64,000 nt of DNA, from the NCBI RefSeq assembly GCF_013033355.1, contig NZ_WQDY01000005.1, positions 223,841 to 287,840 on the forward strand, read 5' to 3'. A program made the translations under genes and the position numbers. Below are positions 17,081-25,838 of the stretch, piece after piece. Below the pieces are notes generated by a model. It was not told the DNA's origin and made no database searches. It saw nothing but the letters and a program-made list of their open reading frames with translations. Numbering within the stretch: position 1 is the stretch's first letter; every line of letters begins with the position of its first letter. This DNA comes from Ruegeria lacuscaerulensis. GTDB taxonomy: Bacteria > Pseudomonadota > Alphaproteobacteria > Rhodobacterales > Rhodobacteraceae.

Positions 17081-18018
17081 GCCATCACCTTAAGCCGACC
17101 GTCCAGCCAAGGCAGTTGCGTCAAGGCTGGGTCCACGATCTGGCTGCGCATCAGTCGGCGCATCATATCGGCCACCTCTTGCGGAACCTGATCGGACCAG
17201 TCGGTGCGGGTGAACAGCGAGATCATTCGAGAAAAGTCCCCAAACGGGGCAGGGTGCGCCTCAAGCCCGTCGTGGAACCGGGCGGCGCGCATGAACCCTA
17301 AGGGCGTGGTGATGGCCCAGCCAAGGCCGCGCGCGACCATCGCCATCAACGCAAGGTGCGAACCGATCTCGAACCGTTCCTCGAACTCTAGTTTCTGGCG
17401 GGCCAGATGTGCCTCGATCTGGCGACTGATAAGCTGTTCACGGGCATAACGCAGAAAGGGTAGGGTCTGCACTGCATCCTGCGCTCCTTTAGGGGTCACC
17501 AGAATGAACGGGTCCTGCACCAGCGGGTATTCAGCAACGCCTTCAAGCACTTCACCCGAATGGGCTGATACGGCCATGTGCAGGCGCTGTGCCTCGAGAT
17601 CGGCGAACAGATCAAGACTGGGCAGGGTGATCAGTTTGAATTTCGAACGCGTCAGGCTGTCGGCCAGCAATGTCGCCAGTCTGGGTGTCAGGTCATTGTC
17701 GAAATCGTCGATCAGCCCGATGGACAAGGTAGTCAGATGACCCAGATCCATCACGGTCAATTCGCTCTGGGCCATTTGCAATTCGGCCAAAACCGTCTCA
17801 GCGCGGGTCAGAAAGCTGCGCCCGGCCTGCGTCAGCCGCATTGGGCGGCGTCCGTGGTCGACCAGTTCGGTGCCCAACGCGTTTTCCAGATTGCGTAATT
17901 GCTGGCTTACCGATGGCTGGCTGAGCCCGGTGATCTCGGCCGCCTGCGCCACCGAACCGGTGCGCGCCAAGGCCTCGAACACTTCAAGGCCCCGCAAAGT
18001 CAGCCCTTTCATCACCAT
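17077..18018 (-). CDS. LysR-type transcriptional regulator
   Basis: A 313-residue regulator with the N-terminal winged HTH (LRGLEVFEALARTGSVAQAA, then LSQPSVSQQLRNLE) and a C-terminal effector-binding domain. A second ATG two codons downstream is also possible. LysR proteins often control a divergent neighbour, but the upstream gene here (18085) is on the same strand and encodes a small secreted protein, so no target can be assigned. Confidence 0.9.
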   Translation of the reverse strand: MVMKGLTLRGLEVFEALARTGSVAQAAEITGLSQPSVSQQLRNLENALGTELVDHGRRPMRLTQAGRSFLTRAETVLAELQMAQSELTVMDLGHLTTLSIGLIDDFDNDLTPRLATLLADSLTRSKFKLITLPSLDLFADLEAQRLHMAVSAHSGEVLEGVAEYPLVQDPFILVTPKGAQDAVQTLPFLRYAREQLISRQIEAHLARQKLEFEERFEIGSHLALMAMVARGLGWAITTPLGFMRAARFHDGLEAHPAPFGDFSRMISLFTRTDWSDQVPQEVADMMRRLMRSQIVDPALTQLPWLDGRLKVMA

Positions 18019-18084
18019 CGCACACCCCTTTTGCTGCGCCTTTTCTGGGGCGCAGGACGGGTCAGGTCAAGGATGCTGAGGTAT

Positions 18085-18393
18085 TTAGCTACAGATCGCC
18101 TGCGCCATCTGGCCAAAATTCTGATATCGATCCCATAGCGCATCATCCCGCGCGGTGCGTGACATTTTCAGCTCCTGCGCCTGATGGGGGTCAGCGAACC
18201 ATTTCGAGACGGTCTTTTGGTCGCTGCGCGTCAGCGCCTGATCGGCCACGCGTTGAATGCAACTGCACCGATCCCGCGTCGCAGCCGAACGGTCCGACGC
18301 CAGACACGCCCGCTTGATTTGCGCGGCCTCAACCGCCAACGGAGAACTTGCCACGGACGCAGCACAGAATGCTATTAAGAGGAACTTTTTCAT
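18085..18393 (-). CDS. Small secreted protein, function unknown
   Basis: A 102-residue protein with a clear signal peptide (MKKFLLIAFCAASVASSPLA, cleavage after VEAA). The mature part has four cysteines (KRACLASD, DRCSCIQRV and the C-terminal ICS), likely forming two disulfides, and ends in GQMAQAICS. Similar short proteins appear in Rhodobacteraceae, some annotated loosely as arginine-transport related, a label the sequence does not support. An aagagga site precedes the ATG. Confidence 0.7.
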   Translation of the reverse strand: MKKFLLIAFCAASVASSPLAVEAAQIKRACLASDRSAATRDRCSCIQRVADQALTRSDQKTVSKWFADPHQAQELKMSRTARDDALWDRYQNFGQMAQAICS

Positions 18394-18559
18394 GCTCGAG
18401 CCTCGTTTTTGCCTGCCCGGAGGGATCTTGTGCCCCTCTCGGCCTTAAGCGGAGTATGAATCAAACTGGTTTAGGGATCAATCGGGGGGTGCGAAAATGT
18501 GATTGGGCAGTGGAGCAAAGTCGCATTTGCTTAGGCAAACCAACGAATTTGAAAACAAA

Positions 18560-19183
18560 ATGCTTAAGAAATACGGCGGCGCATTCCATTTGCCACAATC
18601 CCCTGGGGCTACCAGCGATGACAAAATCATGCGCAGTGTCGACGGGCTGGTTGCCGCCGATGAGGTGGTCTTCACCGAGAAAATGGACGGTGAGAATTCG
18701 ACTATTCACAACCAGGGCTGCCAACCACGCAGCCTTGATGCCCGATACCATCCGTCGCGCGATTGGATGAAAGCTTTTGCGGCTGGCATCTCACCTCAAC
18801 TGGCCGAGAATGAGCGTATTGTTGGCGAGCATCTCTTTGCACGCCACTCTATCGTATATCGCGCTTTACCATCCTGTTTTCTGGGTTTTGTATGGATCAA
18901 ACAAGAGGAGGTTCAGGCCTGGGACGCGACTCTCTTTCGCTTTGCCGAACTTGGGATCGCGCCGGTACCAGAACTGCATCGCGGGCCGTTTTCGGATCAA
19001 GTTGTTAGCACTGTTCTTTCCAACCTCGATCTCGATAGGCAAGAGGGTTTCGTGGTTCGTGATATGGCTGCATTTTCGGAACAGGATATGCCAACCCGCC
19101 TGGCCAAGTATGTGCGCGAAGATCATGTGCAAAGCGACACGCATTGGATGAATGCTGAACTGATCAAAAACGAGCTTGCATGA
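18560..19183 (+). CDS. Compact RNA ligase (Rnl2-type nucleotidyltransferase core)
   Basis: A 207-residue protein with the covalent nucleotidyltransferase motifs in order: motif I EKMDGENS (nucleophile lysine near residue 42), a motif III-like stretch (CFLGFVWIKQE), motif IV EGFVVRD near 168 and motif V AKYVRE near 190. It would seal RNA ends through an adenylated lysine. It is much shorter than T4 Rnl2, lacking a C-terminal domain. Unlike many bacterial repair ligases, no kinase, phosphatase or AAA partner is adjacent. The ATG at 18560 (MLKKYGGAFHLPQSPG) fits the family; the ribosome binding site is weak. Activity is inferred. Confidence 0.75.
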   Translation: MLKKYGGAFHLPQSPGATSDDKIMRSVDGLVAADEVVFTEKMDGENSTIHNQGCQPRSLDARYHPSRDWMKAFAAGISPQLAENERIVGEHLFARHSIVYRALPSCFLGFVWIKQEEVQAWDATLFRFAELGIAPVPELHRGPFSDQVVSTVLSNLDLDRQEGFVVRDMAAFSEQDMPTRLAKYVREDHVQSDTHWMNAELIKNELA

Positions 19184-19269
19184 CATCCGACAAGCCGCGC
19201 GAACAAAGGCGTTCGCATGGGGCTGTCCCACCTTGACCAGCGACTGTTTTCGAACCATATCCCGTCGCT

Positions 19270-21069
19270 ATGACAGACCTCGCTCATATCCGCAATTTCT
19301 CCATCGTCGCGCATATCGACCATGGCAAATCCACCCTTGCTGACCGGCTCATCCAAGAGACCGGAACGGTCAAGGATCGCGACATGAAGGAACAGCTGCT
19401 CGACAGCATGGATATCGAGCGTGAACGCGGCATCACAATCAAGGCCAACACGGTCCGCATCGACTATACCGCCGACAATGGCGAGGCATATGTGCTGAAC
19501 CTGATCGACACCCCCGGCCACGTGGATTTCGCCTATGAGGTCAGCCGGTCGATGCGCGCGGTCGAGGGCTCTCTGCTGGTCGTGGACTCGACCCAGGGGG
19601 TCGAGGCGCAGACGCTGGCAAATGTATACCAAGCCATCGACGCTGATCATGAGATCGTGCCGGTGCTGAACAAGATCGACCTGCCCGCGTCCGACTGTGA
19701 CCGTGTGGCAGAACAGATTGAGGATGTGATCGGCATCGACGCGACCGACGCCATTCAGGTTTCGGCCAAAACGGGGCAGGGTATCCACGAGACGCTGGAA
19801 GCCATCGTGCAGCAACTGCCCGCGCCGCAGGGCAACCTCGACGCGCCGCTCAAGGCGATGCTGGTGGATTCGTGGTATGACGCCTATCTCGGCGTGATCG
19901 TTCTGGTCCGCATCATGGACGGCACGCTGAAAAAGGGGATGCGGGTCAAGTTCATGTCGAACGGCACTCTGCATCACGTCGACCGAGTCGGTGTCTTCCG
20001 GCCCGAGATGGAGATGGTCGATAGCCTCGGCCCCGGTGAGATCGGTTTCCTGACGGCCTCGATCAAGCAGGTCCGCGACACGCGCGTGGGCGACACGATC
20101 ACCAATGACCGCAACGGCACCGAGGACGCGCTGGACGGCTTCAAACCCGCGCAGCCGGTGGTGTTTTGTGGCCTCTTCCCCGTCGACAGTTCCGAATTCG
20201 AAGACCTGCGGGATGCGATCGACAAACTGGCGCTGAACGACGCTTCGTTCTCGTTCGAAATGGAAACCTCGGCGGCACTTGGTTTTGGTTTCCGCTGCGG
20301 CTTCCTAGGGCTGTTGCACCTTGAGGTCATCCGCGACCGCATCGAACGCGAATATGATATCGAGCTCATCACCACTGCGCCCTCTGTGATCTATCACGTC
20401 TACATGAAAGACGGCGAGATGATCGAGCTGCACAACCCCGCCGATATGCCTGACCCGTCCAAAGTGGATCATATCGAGGAACCGCGCATCAAGGCGACCA
20501 TTCTGGTGCCCGATGAATACCTCGGCGACGTGTTGAAACTGTGTCAGGACAGGCGTGGCATCCAGATGGACCTGACCTATGCGGGCAGCCGCGCCATGGT
20601 CGTCTATGACCTGCCGCTGAACGAGGTCGTTTTTGACTTCTACGACCGCCTGAAATCGGTGACCAAGGGCTATGCCTCGTTCGACTACCAGATGACCGGT
20701 TATACCGAGGATAATCTGGTCAAGATGTCGGTTCTGGTGAATGACGAACCGGTCGACGCGCTGTCAACCATGGTTCACCGCGACCGGGCCGAGATGCGGG
20801 GCCGCGCGATGTGCGAAAAGCTCAAGGACCTGATCCCGCGCCACATGTTCAAAATCCCGATCCAGGCGGCGATCGGAGGCAAAGTCATCGCGCGCGAGAC
20901 CCTCTCGGCCCTGCGCAAGGACGTGACCGCGAAATGCTACGGAGGCGACGCCACGCGGAAACGCAAACTGCTGGACAAGCAGAAGGCGGGGAAAAAGAAG
21001 ATGCGTCAGTTCGGCAAGGTGGATATCCCCCAGGAGGCGTTTATTTCGGCGCTGAAGATGGACAGCTGA
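19270..21069 (+). CDS. lepA: Elongation factor 4 (back-translocating GTPase)
   Basis: A 599-residue translational GTPase. G1 is [13 protein letters not shown] near residue 15, G3 DTPGHVDF near 80 and G4 NKIDLPA near 135; the LepA-specific C-terminal domain ends in [17 protein letters not shown]. It acts on the ribosome under ionic or cold stress and affects initiation. Full length. A terminator hairpin overlaps its last codons and stop. It is monocistronic as far as visible. Confidence 0.98.
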   Translation: MTDLAHIRNFSIVAHIDHGKSTLADRLIQETGTVKDRDMKEQLLDSMDIERERGITIKANTVRIDYTADNGEAYVLNLIDTPGHVDFAYEVSRSMRAVEGSLLVVDSTQGVEAQTLANVYQAIDADHEIVPVLNKIDLPASDCDRVAEQIEDVIGIDATDAIQVSAKTGQGIHETLEAIVQQLPAPQGNLDAPLKAMLVDSWYDAYLGVIVLVRIMDGTLKKGMRVKFMSNGTLHHVDRVGVFRPEMEMVDSLGPGEIGFLTASIKQVRDTRVGDTITNDRNGTEDALDGFKPAQPVVFCGLFPVDSSEFEDLRDAIDKLALNDASFSFEMETSAALGFGFRCGFLGLLHLEVIRDRIEREYDIELITTAPSVIYHVYMKDGEMIELHNPADMPDPSKVDHIEEPRIKATILVPDEYLGDVLKLCQDRRGIQMDLTYAGSRAMVVYDLPLNEVVFDFYDRLKSVTKGYASFDYQMTGYTEDNLVKMSVLVNDEPVDALSTMVHRDRAEMRGRAMCEKLKDLIPRHMFKIPIQAAIGGKVIARETLSALRKDVTAKCYGGDATRKRKLLDKQKAGKKKMRQFGKVDIPQEAFISALKMDS

Positions 21070-21090
21070 GGCTGTCCATTTCTTCCTCTT
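21058..21090 (+). terminator. lepA terminator overlapping the stop codon
   Basis: Perfect 9-base arms ATGGACAGC (21058-21066) and GCTGTCCAT (21071-21079), loop tgag, then a pyrimidine-rich ttcttcctctt. The TGA stop lies in the loop, so the last coding bases form the 5' arm. Confidence 0.7.
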
Positions 21091-21103
21091 GGTTTGTCCA
21101 AGT

Positions 21104-22051
21104 TTACGCGGATTCTGGATCGGCGTCCGATTGTCCGAGGTCGGTGAGTTCAGTCCAGACCGCCTCAGGTATGTCCCAATCGGCCCACTCAAGCGTTTGG
21201 TTTACATGCTGGGGCCACGTCACCCCGCAAACTGTTGAAGCAATGTTTGCATCTCGAAGCGAGAATTGTAGCGCCAGCGCGCCCATTGGAACATCGTATC
21301 GGGCGCAGATATCTTCGACCGCGCGCACAGGCGCGAGCATTTCTTCTGTTGCTGGCCGGTAAACGTAAAAGTGGTGAACCGCGCTACCTCTTGCCAGAAT
21401 TCCTCCCGCGTAGGGTGCTGCATTTAAGACGGTGACACCCTTGGAAACGGCTTGTTCGATTAGGGGCGAAGCATTCACGTTTACAAGTGTGTGCCGGTTA
21501 TGCGTCATCACAACATCGAAGTCCCAGTCGCGCAGCATAGGCGACAAGACGTCCAGCCGTCCGCCGGCCAAACCAACGGCAGTTGCAAGGCCTTCCTCTT
21601 TGATTTTGAACAATTCGTCCAGCGCACCTCCGCTGCGCGTGATCTCTGACATATCACCAGCGTATTCCGGGTCGTGGAGGTGAAGGATGTCGACGCTGTC
21701 TACGCCGAGTGCCTTCAGGCTTTGTTCTAAAGACCGCCTCGCTTGGGTAGCGTCGAACACGCTCGTCTCCATGTCGCGGTCGATTTTCGTGGACAATACA
21801 CAGCCTTCTGGCAAACCACCGAGTTCACGAATTACGCTCCCAATGCGGTCTTCACTTCGGCCCATAGCATAGCCGCGGGCGGTATCGATAAACCCGTCGG
21901 GGCGGGTAAGTATTGTGCGCAAGGTTTCTCGCGCCCTATTCTCATCAACTTCGTAACCATAGATTTGCGGAATGCTACCTATTCCTGTTGACCCAAAACC
22001 AATTCGAGGAATTCGCACCCCGGTTAGACCGATTTCGTGAAACGTCGTCAT
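21104..22051 (-). CDS. Aldo/keto reductase
   Basis: A 315-residue NADPH-dependent oxidoreductase. The tetrad is recognisable: D and Y in FIDTARGYAMGRSED, K in LSTKID and H in DILHLHDPEY. The overall match is to the group containing D-threo-aldose/L-fucose 1-dehydrogenases, but the substrate is uncertain. The start has an agagggggagcc site. It is convergent with lepA and followed by no partner gene. Confidence 0.88.
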   Translation of the reverse strand: MTTFHEIGLTGVRIPRIGFGSTGIGSIPQIYGYEVDENRARETLRTILTRPDGFIDTARGYAMGRSEDRIGSVIRELGGLPEGCVLSTKIDRDMETSVFDATQARRSLEQSLKALGVDSVDILHLHDPEYAGDMSEITRSGGALDELFKIKEEGLATAVGLAGGRLDVLSPMLRDWDFDVVMTHNRHTLVNVNASPLIEQAVSKGVTVLNAAPYAGGILARGSAVHHFYVYRPATEEMLAPVRAVEDICARYDVPMGALALQFSLRDANIASTVCGVTWPQHVNQTLEWADWDIPEAVWTELTDLGQSDADPESA

Positions 22052-22243
22052 GGCTCCCCCTCTTCTGAAATTCGAATCAGAATATATGAATATTCGACGG
22101 GATTCTTATGCACTTCAAGCTGGAGGGCTGAGTAAAATCACTCGAAAGCCAAACAGGATATCCAAATATGTGATCCTCCTCACAGCCCAACTTTTTGAAA
22201 CTTGTTAGTGTTGACCTAGCGGCAACTTCGGCAGGAGGCCCCT

Positions 22244-22558
22244 ATGTCCATGGTCCCCATAATCGCCCTCGGATCGGCAGGTCTCTATTCCATTGCCATG
22301 ATCTCGATGAAGTTCTGGTGGAAAATCCCCGGCCTCGGCCTTAGCCTGTTGATCGTGGCAACCCTGCTGGCCGCCGCAACGCTGGAGCTTGCCGCGCTGC
22401 GCGAGGAGCGGTTGGGCATCATCTATACCGGCATTCTGGGGGCCGAGGTTGTGCTGATCGCCATTGCCTCGTTCTTCTTGTTCGGTGAAGACTTCTCGAT
22501 GCGGGAAGGGATCGGGATTGCCTTGGTTGTCGCCGGAACCGCCTTGGCGTGGGCCTGA
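22244..22558 (+). CDS. Small four-helix membrane protein, DMT/SMR-like
   Basis: A 104-residue protein with four hydrophobic helices, the length and spacing of small multidrug resistance (EmrE-like) transporters. The third helix begins RLGIIYTGILGAEVVLIA and the last is IGIALVVAGTALAWA. The membrane-embedded glutamate of EmrE near residue 14 is absent from helix 1, so drug export is doubtful; E52/E69-like residues occur later. A gcaggagg site precedes the ATG. Confidence 0.75.
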   Translation: MSMVPIIALGSAGLYSIAMISMKFWWKIPGLGLSLLIVATLLAAATLELAALREERLGIIYTGILGAEVVLIAIASFFLFGEDFSMREGIGIALVVAGTALAWA

Positions 22559-22674
22559 TTAACCGCAATCTGAACCCTTCATGAAGCTTCCTTCACAAAT
22601 GTTGTAACGCGTCTGCACCCTCCCAATCTGTTCAGCAGGCCAGCACCGGCCTGGACAAAACGGAGGAAGAGACA

Positions 22675-23124
22675 ATGACCAGATTTATGACTGCCGGAGC
22701 AGCCGCTCTGGCCACGAGCCTTACTCTTGCAACAACAGCCATGGCCGACACGCCCGACCTGCGCGGCACGTGGGTGGGCAGCTATACTGCCGTCGGCCCG
22801 AACCGGACAACGACCGGCGATGTGCCCCGGTTCAACAACGCCGAGTGGGTGCTGGATATCCAGAAGCAGCAGGACAATGTGTTCTGGGGGCCCAGCAAGT
22901 GGCGGTCAAGTGCCGCTCAGGACTGGCGAATGCTGGATGCCACCGGGACCATCAGCCTGGACGACCCGACCCGGATCAGCATCGTCGAAAGCTCGGCCAA
23001 TCCCGAGATCGGTGTGAATGCGCTGATTGATGCTCGGTATGAGGACGGCAAGATTTATGCGGATTTCCGTAGCCTGCGTCGCGGAACGACCTACAGCACC
23101 GTTCTGGAACGTCAGGTGAACTGA
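22675..23124 (+). CDS. Secreted protein, function unknown
   Basis: A 149-residue protein with a signal peptide (MTRFMTAGAAALATSLTLAT, cleavage after AMA). The mature domain starts DLRGTWVGSYTAVGP, a GxWxG-like entry common in small beta-barrel or lipocalin-like folds, and ends with RGTTYSTVLER. No family recognised with certainty. A cggaggaagag site precedes the ATG. It is a single gene. Confidence 0.72.
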   Translation: MTRFMTAGAAALATSLTLATTAMADTPDLRGTWVGSYTAVGPNRTTTGDVPRFNNAEWVLDIQKQQDNVFWGPSKWRSSAAQDWRMLDATGTISLDDPTRISIVESSANPEIGVNALIDARYEDGKIYADFRSLRRGTTYSTVLERQVN

Positions 23125-23508
23125 AGCGTTTCCGGTCCGGTTGGGCTGTAGGGGGTACCGGCTGTAGTTAATCTGCAGCGCTTAGTGGGTAATTCCGGCC
23201 GGGTCGGAGCGCTTCTCAAATTGGTCTCCACAGGGAGGAGACGGGTCGGGCGGTGGCTGGATCGCTCGCGATAAGGGCAGGATGGCCCGATGTCGGAATG
23301 TGTTCCCGGCATCGGTTTCCTAACCCGTGCGGACCTTCAGCGCAGCCTCGTGTGGCGAAACGAAGCCGCTGTCCGACCCAACTTGTTGAAAATCCTGAAA
23401 ATGGTGCGGCTGCGCGTTCGCCAGATTTTTGGTTGCCCCGGTGATCGCGTCACCGAGTGTAGAGAATGCGCTGCTGTATCACCGGCTTCAGGTCACAAGC
23501 CGCAGTCG
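23125..23508. other. Intergenic stretch without a supported gene
   Basis: Frames on either strand are short and have arginine/proline-rich compositions unlike neighbouring genes. I see no RNA gene or strong hairpin with a T-run. Confidence 0.5.
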
Positions 23509-23646
23509 TTAAATAGCCTGCTGTACGTCACTTGCAGTGTTGCTAATCGCGTCGCCAGCTTTGCCGATGTCTTTCCCGACACCTTTTGCCGTTTCACACG
23601 CTGTCAAAGTCAATAGGGCGGCCCCAATTAGTAGAGTGCGGATCAT
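23509..23646 (-). CDS. Entericidin-like small lipoprotein
   Basis: A 45-residue peptide: MIRTLLIGAALLTLTACETA is a type II signal with lipobox LTAC, followed by KGVGKDIGKAGDAI and a short tail, the hallmark of entericidin A/B. These are membrane lipoproteins, in E. coli arranged as a toxin/antidote pair; only one copy is visible here. A ggagca site precedes the ATG at 23646. Rhodobacteraceae carry similar single copies with unknown role. Confidence 0.85.
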   Translation of the reverse strand: MIRTLLIGAALLTLTACETAKGVGKDIGKAGDAISNTASDVQQAI

Positions 23647-23720
23647 CGTTTGCTCCATAGGTTTTGTTCTCTGAGCGTCGTAGCAGTTTTTCCCGTATGT
23701 AACCAGCGGTTTGGGCGGTT

Positions 23721-24515
23721 TCAGTTTCGGTAAAGGTAGGGGCCGCTGACCCCGGTTACCAGAAACACCAGGGCCGCGGCGCAGACAATGCTGGGACCGG
23801 CGGGCGTATCGGCCATATAAGCCCCCGCCAACCCACCCAACGCCGCCAAAGAGCCAAGGATCGCGGCGCAGACAGCCATGGCTTCGGGGGTTCGGACCAA
23901 AGATCGCGCAGCCGCTGCAGGGATGACCAGAAGCGCCGCAATCAGCAGAATACCCACGACTTTGATCGCCACGGCCACAGCCAGGGCCATAGCCAATGTC
24001 AGCCAAAGTTCCTCGCGTTTGGGATCAATACCAGACGCATAGGCCAAGTCTGGATTAAGTGTGGAAACCAGCAGGGCAGACCATCTCTGAACCATCACGG
24101 CCAGAATAAGAGCGCCACCGACCCAGATCGTCACCAAGTCTGTTTTTGCCACGGCCAAAATGTCGCCGAATAGAAAGGCATCCAGGTCAAGCCGGACGTC
24201 CGACAGAAGTGCGACGCTCACCAGTCCGGCCGCCAGTGCGGTGTGGGCGATGACTCCTAACAGAGTATCCATCGCGAAGCCTTTTCCCCTCAGCAGCGTT
24301 ACGGTTAGTCCCATTGTAAGGGCCGCAACGATGATCGCGGGCAAAATTGGCAGGGAAAATGCGAGGGCCAGAGCAATTCCCAACACAGAAGCGTGCGCGG
24401 TTGCTTCACCCAAGTAAGCCATGCGGCGCCAAACCACGAAACATCCAAGCGGAGCGGCTGCGATGGCTACTCCGACACCAGCGAGGGCCGCGCGTACCAT
24501 AAAGTCATCCAGCAT
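23721..24515 (-). CDS. znuB: Zinc ABC transporter permease
   Basis: A 264-residue inner-membrane permease of the ABC-3 family with about eight to nine helices (MVRAALAGVGVAIAAAPLG at the start, AFLFGDILAVAKTDL in the middle). With ZnuC and ZnuA it imports Zn2+. Its ATG overlaps the znuC stop as TGATG, so translation is coupled. It is the last gene of the zur-znuC-znuB operon. Confidence 0.95.
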   Translation of the reverse strand: MLDDFMVRAALAGVGVAIAAAPLGCFVVWRRMAYLGEATAHASVLGIALALAFSLPILPAIIVAALTMGLTVTLLRGKGFAMDTLLGVIAHTALAAGLVSVALLSDVRLDLDAFLFGDILAVAKTDLVTIWVGGALILAVMVQRWSALLVSTLNPDLAYASGIDPKREELWLTLAMALAVAVAIKVVGILLIAALLVIPAAAARSLVRTPEAMAVCAAILGSLAALGGLAGAYMADTPAGPSIVCAAALVFLVTGVSGPYLYRN

Positions 24516-25270
24516 CAGTCTGCCTTTTCCTGCGAGAGTGTCGAGCCGTGATCATGGTCGTGTGAATGACTATGTTGGTGTTGGTAAAGCGCCATTGTTC
24601 CCTTCGTCCCACTTCCGAACAAGGCGCGGTATTCCGGTGCGTCTGCGACCGAGCGCGGAGAGCCCTCGCAGCAGATATGCCCGTTCAGACACAACACACG
24701 GTCTGAGGCCGCCATAACGACATGCAAGTCGTGGCTGACCATTACGATCGCGCATCCCAGATCGTGTCTAACCTGCTCGATACGTTGATAAAACGCGGCG
24801 GCACCCGGCTGGTCTAGCCCCTGGGTTGCCTCGTCCAGAAGAAGCAATTGCGGCTTCTCCAGCAACGCGCGCGCCAAAAGGACACGCTGAAACTGGCCGC
24901 CGGACAGCTTGGTCATCTGACGGTTTCGCAAGTCAGGTACACCCGCATGGTCCAACGCGGTTATGGCGTCACGTGCGGAAACGCGGCGGGGCAGGCTGAG
25001 GAACCGTTGAACCGTCATGGGCAAAGCCGCGTCCAGTGCCAGCTTTTGCGGAACATAACCAATCCGCAGGTTTTTGGCCTGTTTGACAGTCCCATGTGCG
25101 GGCAAAGCCGCCCCGATCATCGCGCGTAGTAACGTGGACTTACCTGATCCGTTTGGCCCGACAATCGTTACGATCTCACCTTCCGAGACAGTTGCGTTCA
25201 CATGTTCAAGGATAGTTCTGCCGTCCGCGCGGATCGACAGGTCTTTCAGCGTAATCAGAGTTCTTTTCAC
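24515..25270 (-). CDS. znuC: Zinc ABC transporter ATP-binding protein
   Basis: A 251-residue ATPase: Walker A GPNGSGKSTLL near residue 35, signature LSGGQFQRVLLARALL near 130, Walker B LLLLDEATQGLD. The C-terminal tail is His-rich (HQHSHSHDHDHGS), plausibly a zinc buffer. I place the start at the GTG at 25270, which overlaps the zur stop as GTGA with an agga site upstream; this removes nine codons that would lie inside zur. The overlap couples it to zur translation. Confidence 0.94.
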   Translation of the reverse strand: MKRTLITLKDLSIRADGRTILEHVNATVSEGEIVTIVGPNGSGKSTLLRAMIGAALPAHGTVKQAKNLRIGYVPQKLALDAALPMTVQRFLSLPRRVSARDAITALDHAGVPDLRNRQMTKLSGGQFQRVLLARALLEKPQLLLLDEATQGLDQPGAAAFYQRIEQVRHDLGCAIVMVSHDLHVVMAASDRVLCLNGHICCEGSPRSVADAPEYRALFGSGTKGTMALYQHQHSHSHDHDHGSTLSQEKAD

Positions 25271-25746
25271 GCCTGCAATCCTATGCATTCGGGGCACAGA
25301 CCCTCGGCTTCGACAACGACGCGTTCGATCTGGAAGCCCGAAGTGTTCGCGGCAGCGCCCAGCCTGCCCTGAGTCAGTTCAGTTTCTGTTTCCGCGACGG
25401 CCTTGCACGCCCGGCATATCAGGAAGGCCGGTACATGGTCGTGTGTCGGATGCGCGCAGGCAGCATATGCATTAAGTTGTTCGATACGGTGGACAAACCC
25501 GTTTTGAACCAGAAAATCCAGGGCTCGATACGCGACAGGCGGTTGCGACCCCATCCCTTCGGTGGATAACACTGCAAGAATTTCATAGGCTCCCATGGCC
25601 TTATGTTTTTCAAGCAGGATCTCTAGGACGCGCCGCCTGACAGGCGTAAAGTGCAAGCGTTTCGCTTTGCATTTGGCCTCGGCTTGCGCAAGGGCAGTCT
25701 GAACGCAATGCGTGTGATCATGTTGCCTGAAACCGACTGTACTCAT
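25267..25746 (-). CDS. zur: Zinc uptake regulator, Fur family
   Basis: A 159-residue Fur-family repressor. The N-terminal winged helix contains FTPVRRRVLEILLEKHKAMGAYEIL; metal ligands include HDHTHC near the N-terminus, CAHPTHDHVPAFLICRAC near residue 100 and CPECIGLQA at the end. Zur represses zinc uptake when Zn2+ is plentiful. The ATG at 25746 is favoured over 25761 because ggag lies 6 bases before it. It leads znuC-znuB and faces znuA across an operator region, so it is probably autoregulated. Confidence 0.92.
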   Translation of the reverse strand: MSTVGFRQHDHTHCVQTALAQAEAKCKAKRLHFTPVRRRVLEILLEKHKAMGAYEILAVLSTEGMGSQPPVAYRALDFLVQNGFVHRIEQLNAYAACAHPTHDHVPAFLICRACKAVAETETELTQGRLGAAANTSGFQIERVVVEAEGLCPECIGLQA

Positions 25747-25769
25747 TAGGGGCTCCGTCATTTTGTGGC

Positions 25770-25827
25770 TTGATATGTTATAACGTGGGGCATATCAAGC
25801 GACCAGTAAATGTAATAACATATCATT
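25770..25827. promoter_or_regulatory. Zur-type operators between zur and znuA
   Basis: TGATATGTTATAAC (25771-25784) and GTAATAACATATCA (25812-25825) are inverted copies with one mismatch over 14 bases. Both match the ATGTTATA-type core known for proteobacterial Zur boxes. The second reads well as a full site (AAATGTAATAACATATC), and TTGATATG/CATATCAA (25770-25798) forms a further palindrome. The position between divergent zur and znuA starts suggests joint control. Not tested experimentally. Confidence 0.78.
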
Positions 25828-25838
25828 CAGGAGGCATT

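Noticed and set aside
22244..22558. Calling the four-helix protein a functional EmrE-type drug exporter
   Set aside because: The essential helix-1 glutamate is missing, so only the fold-level label is kept.
23290..23616. 108-codon plus-strand frame after the secreted protein
   Set aside because: No binding site, cysteine/arginine-rich composition and overlap with the entericidin-like gene.
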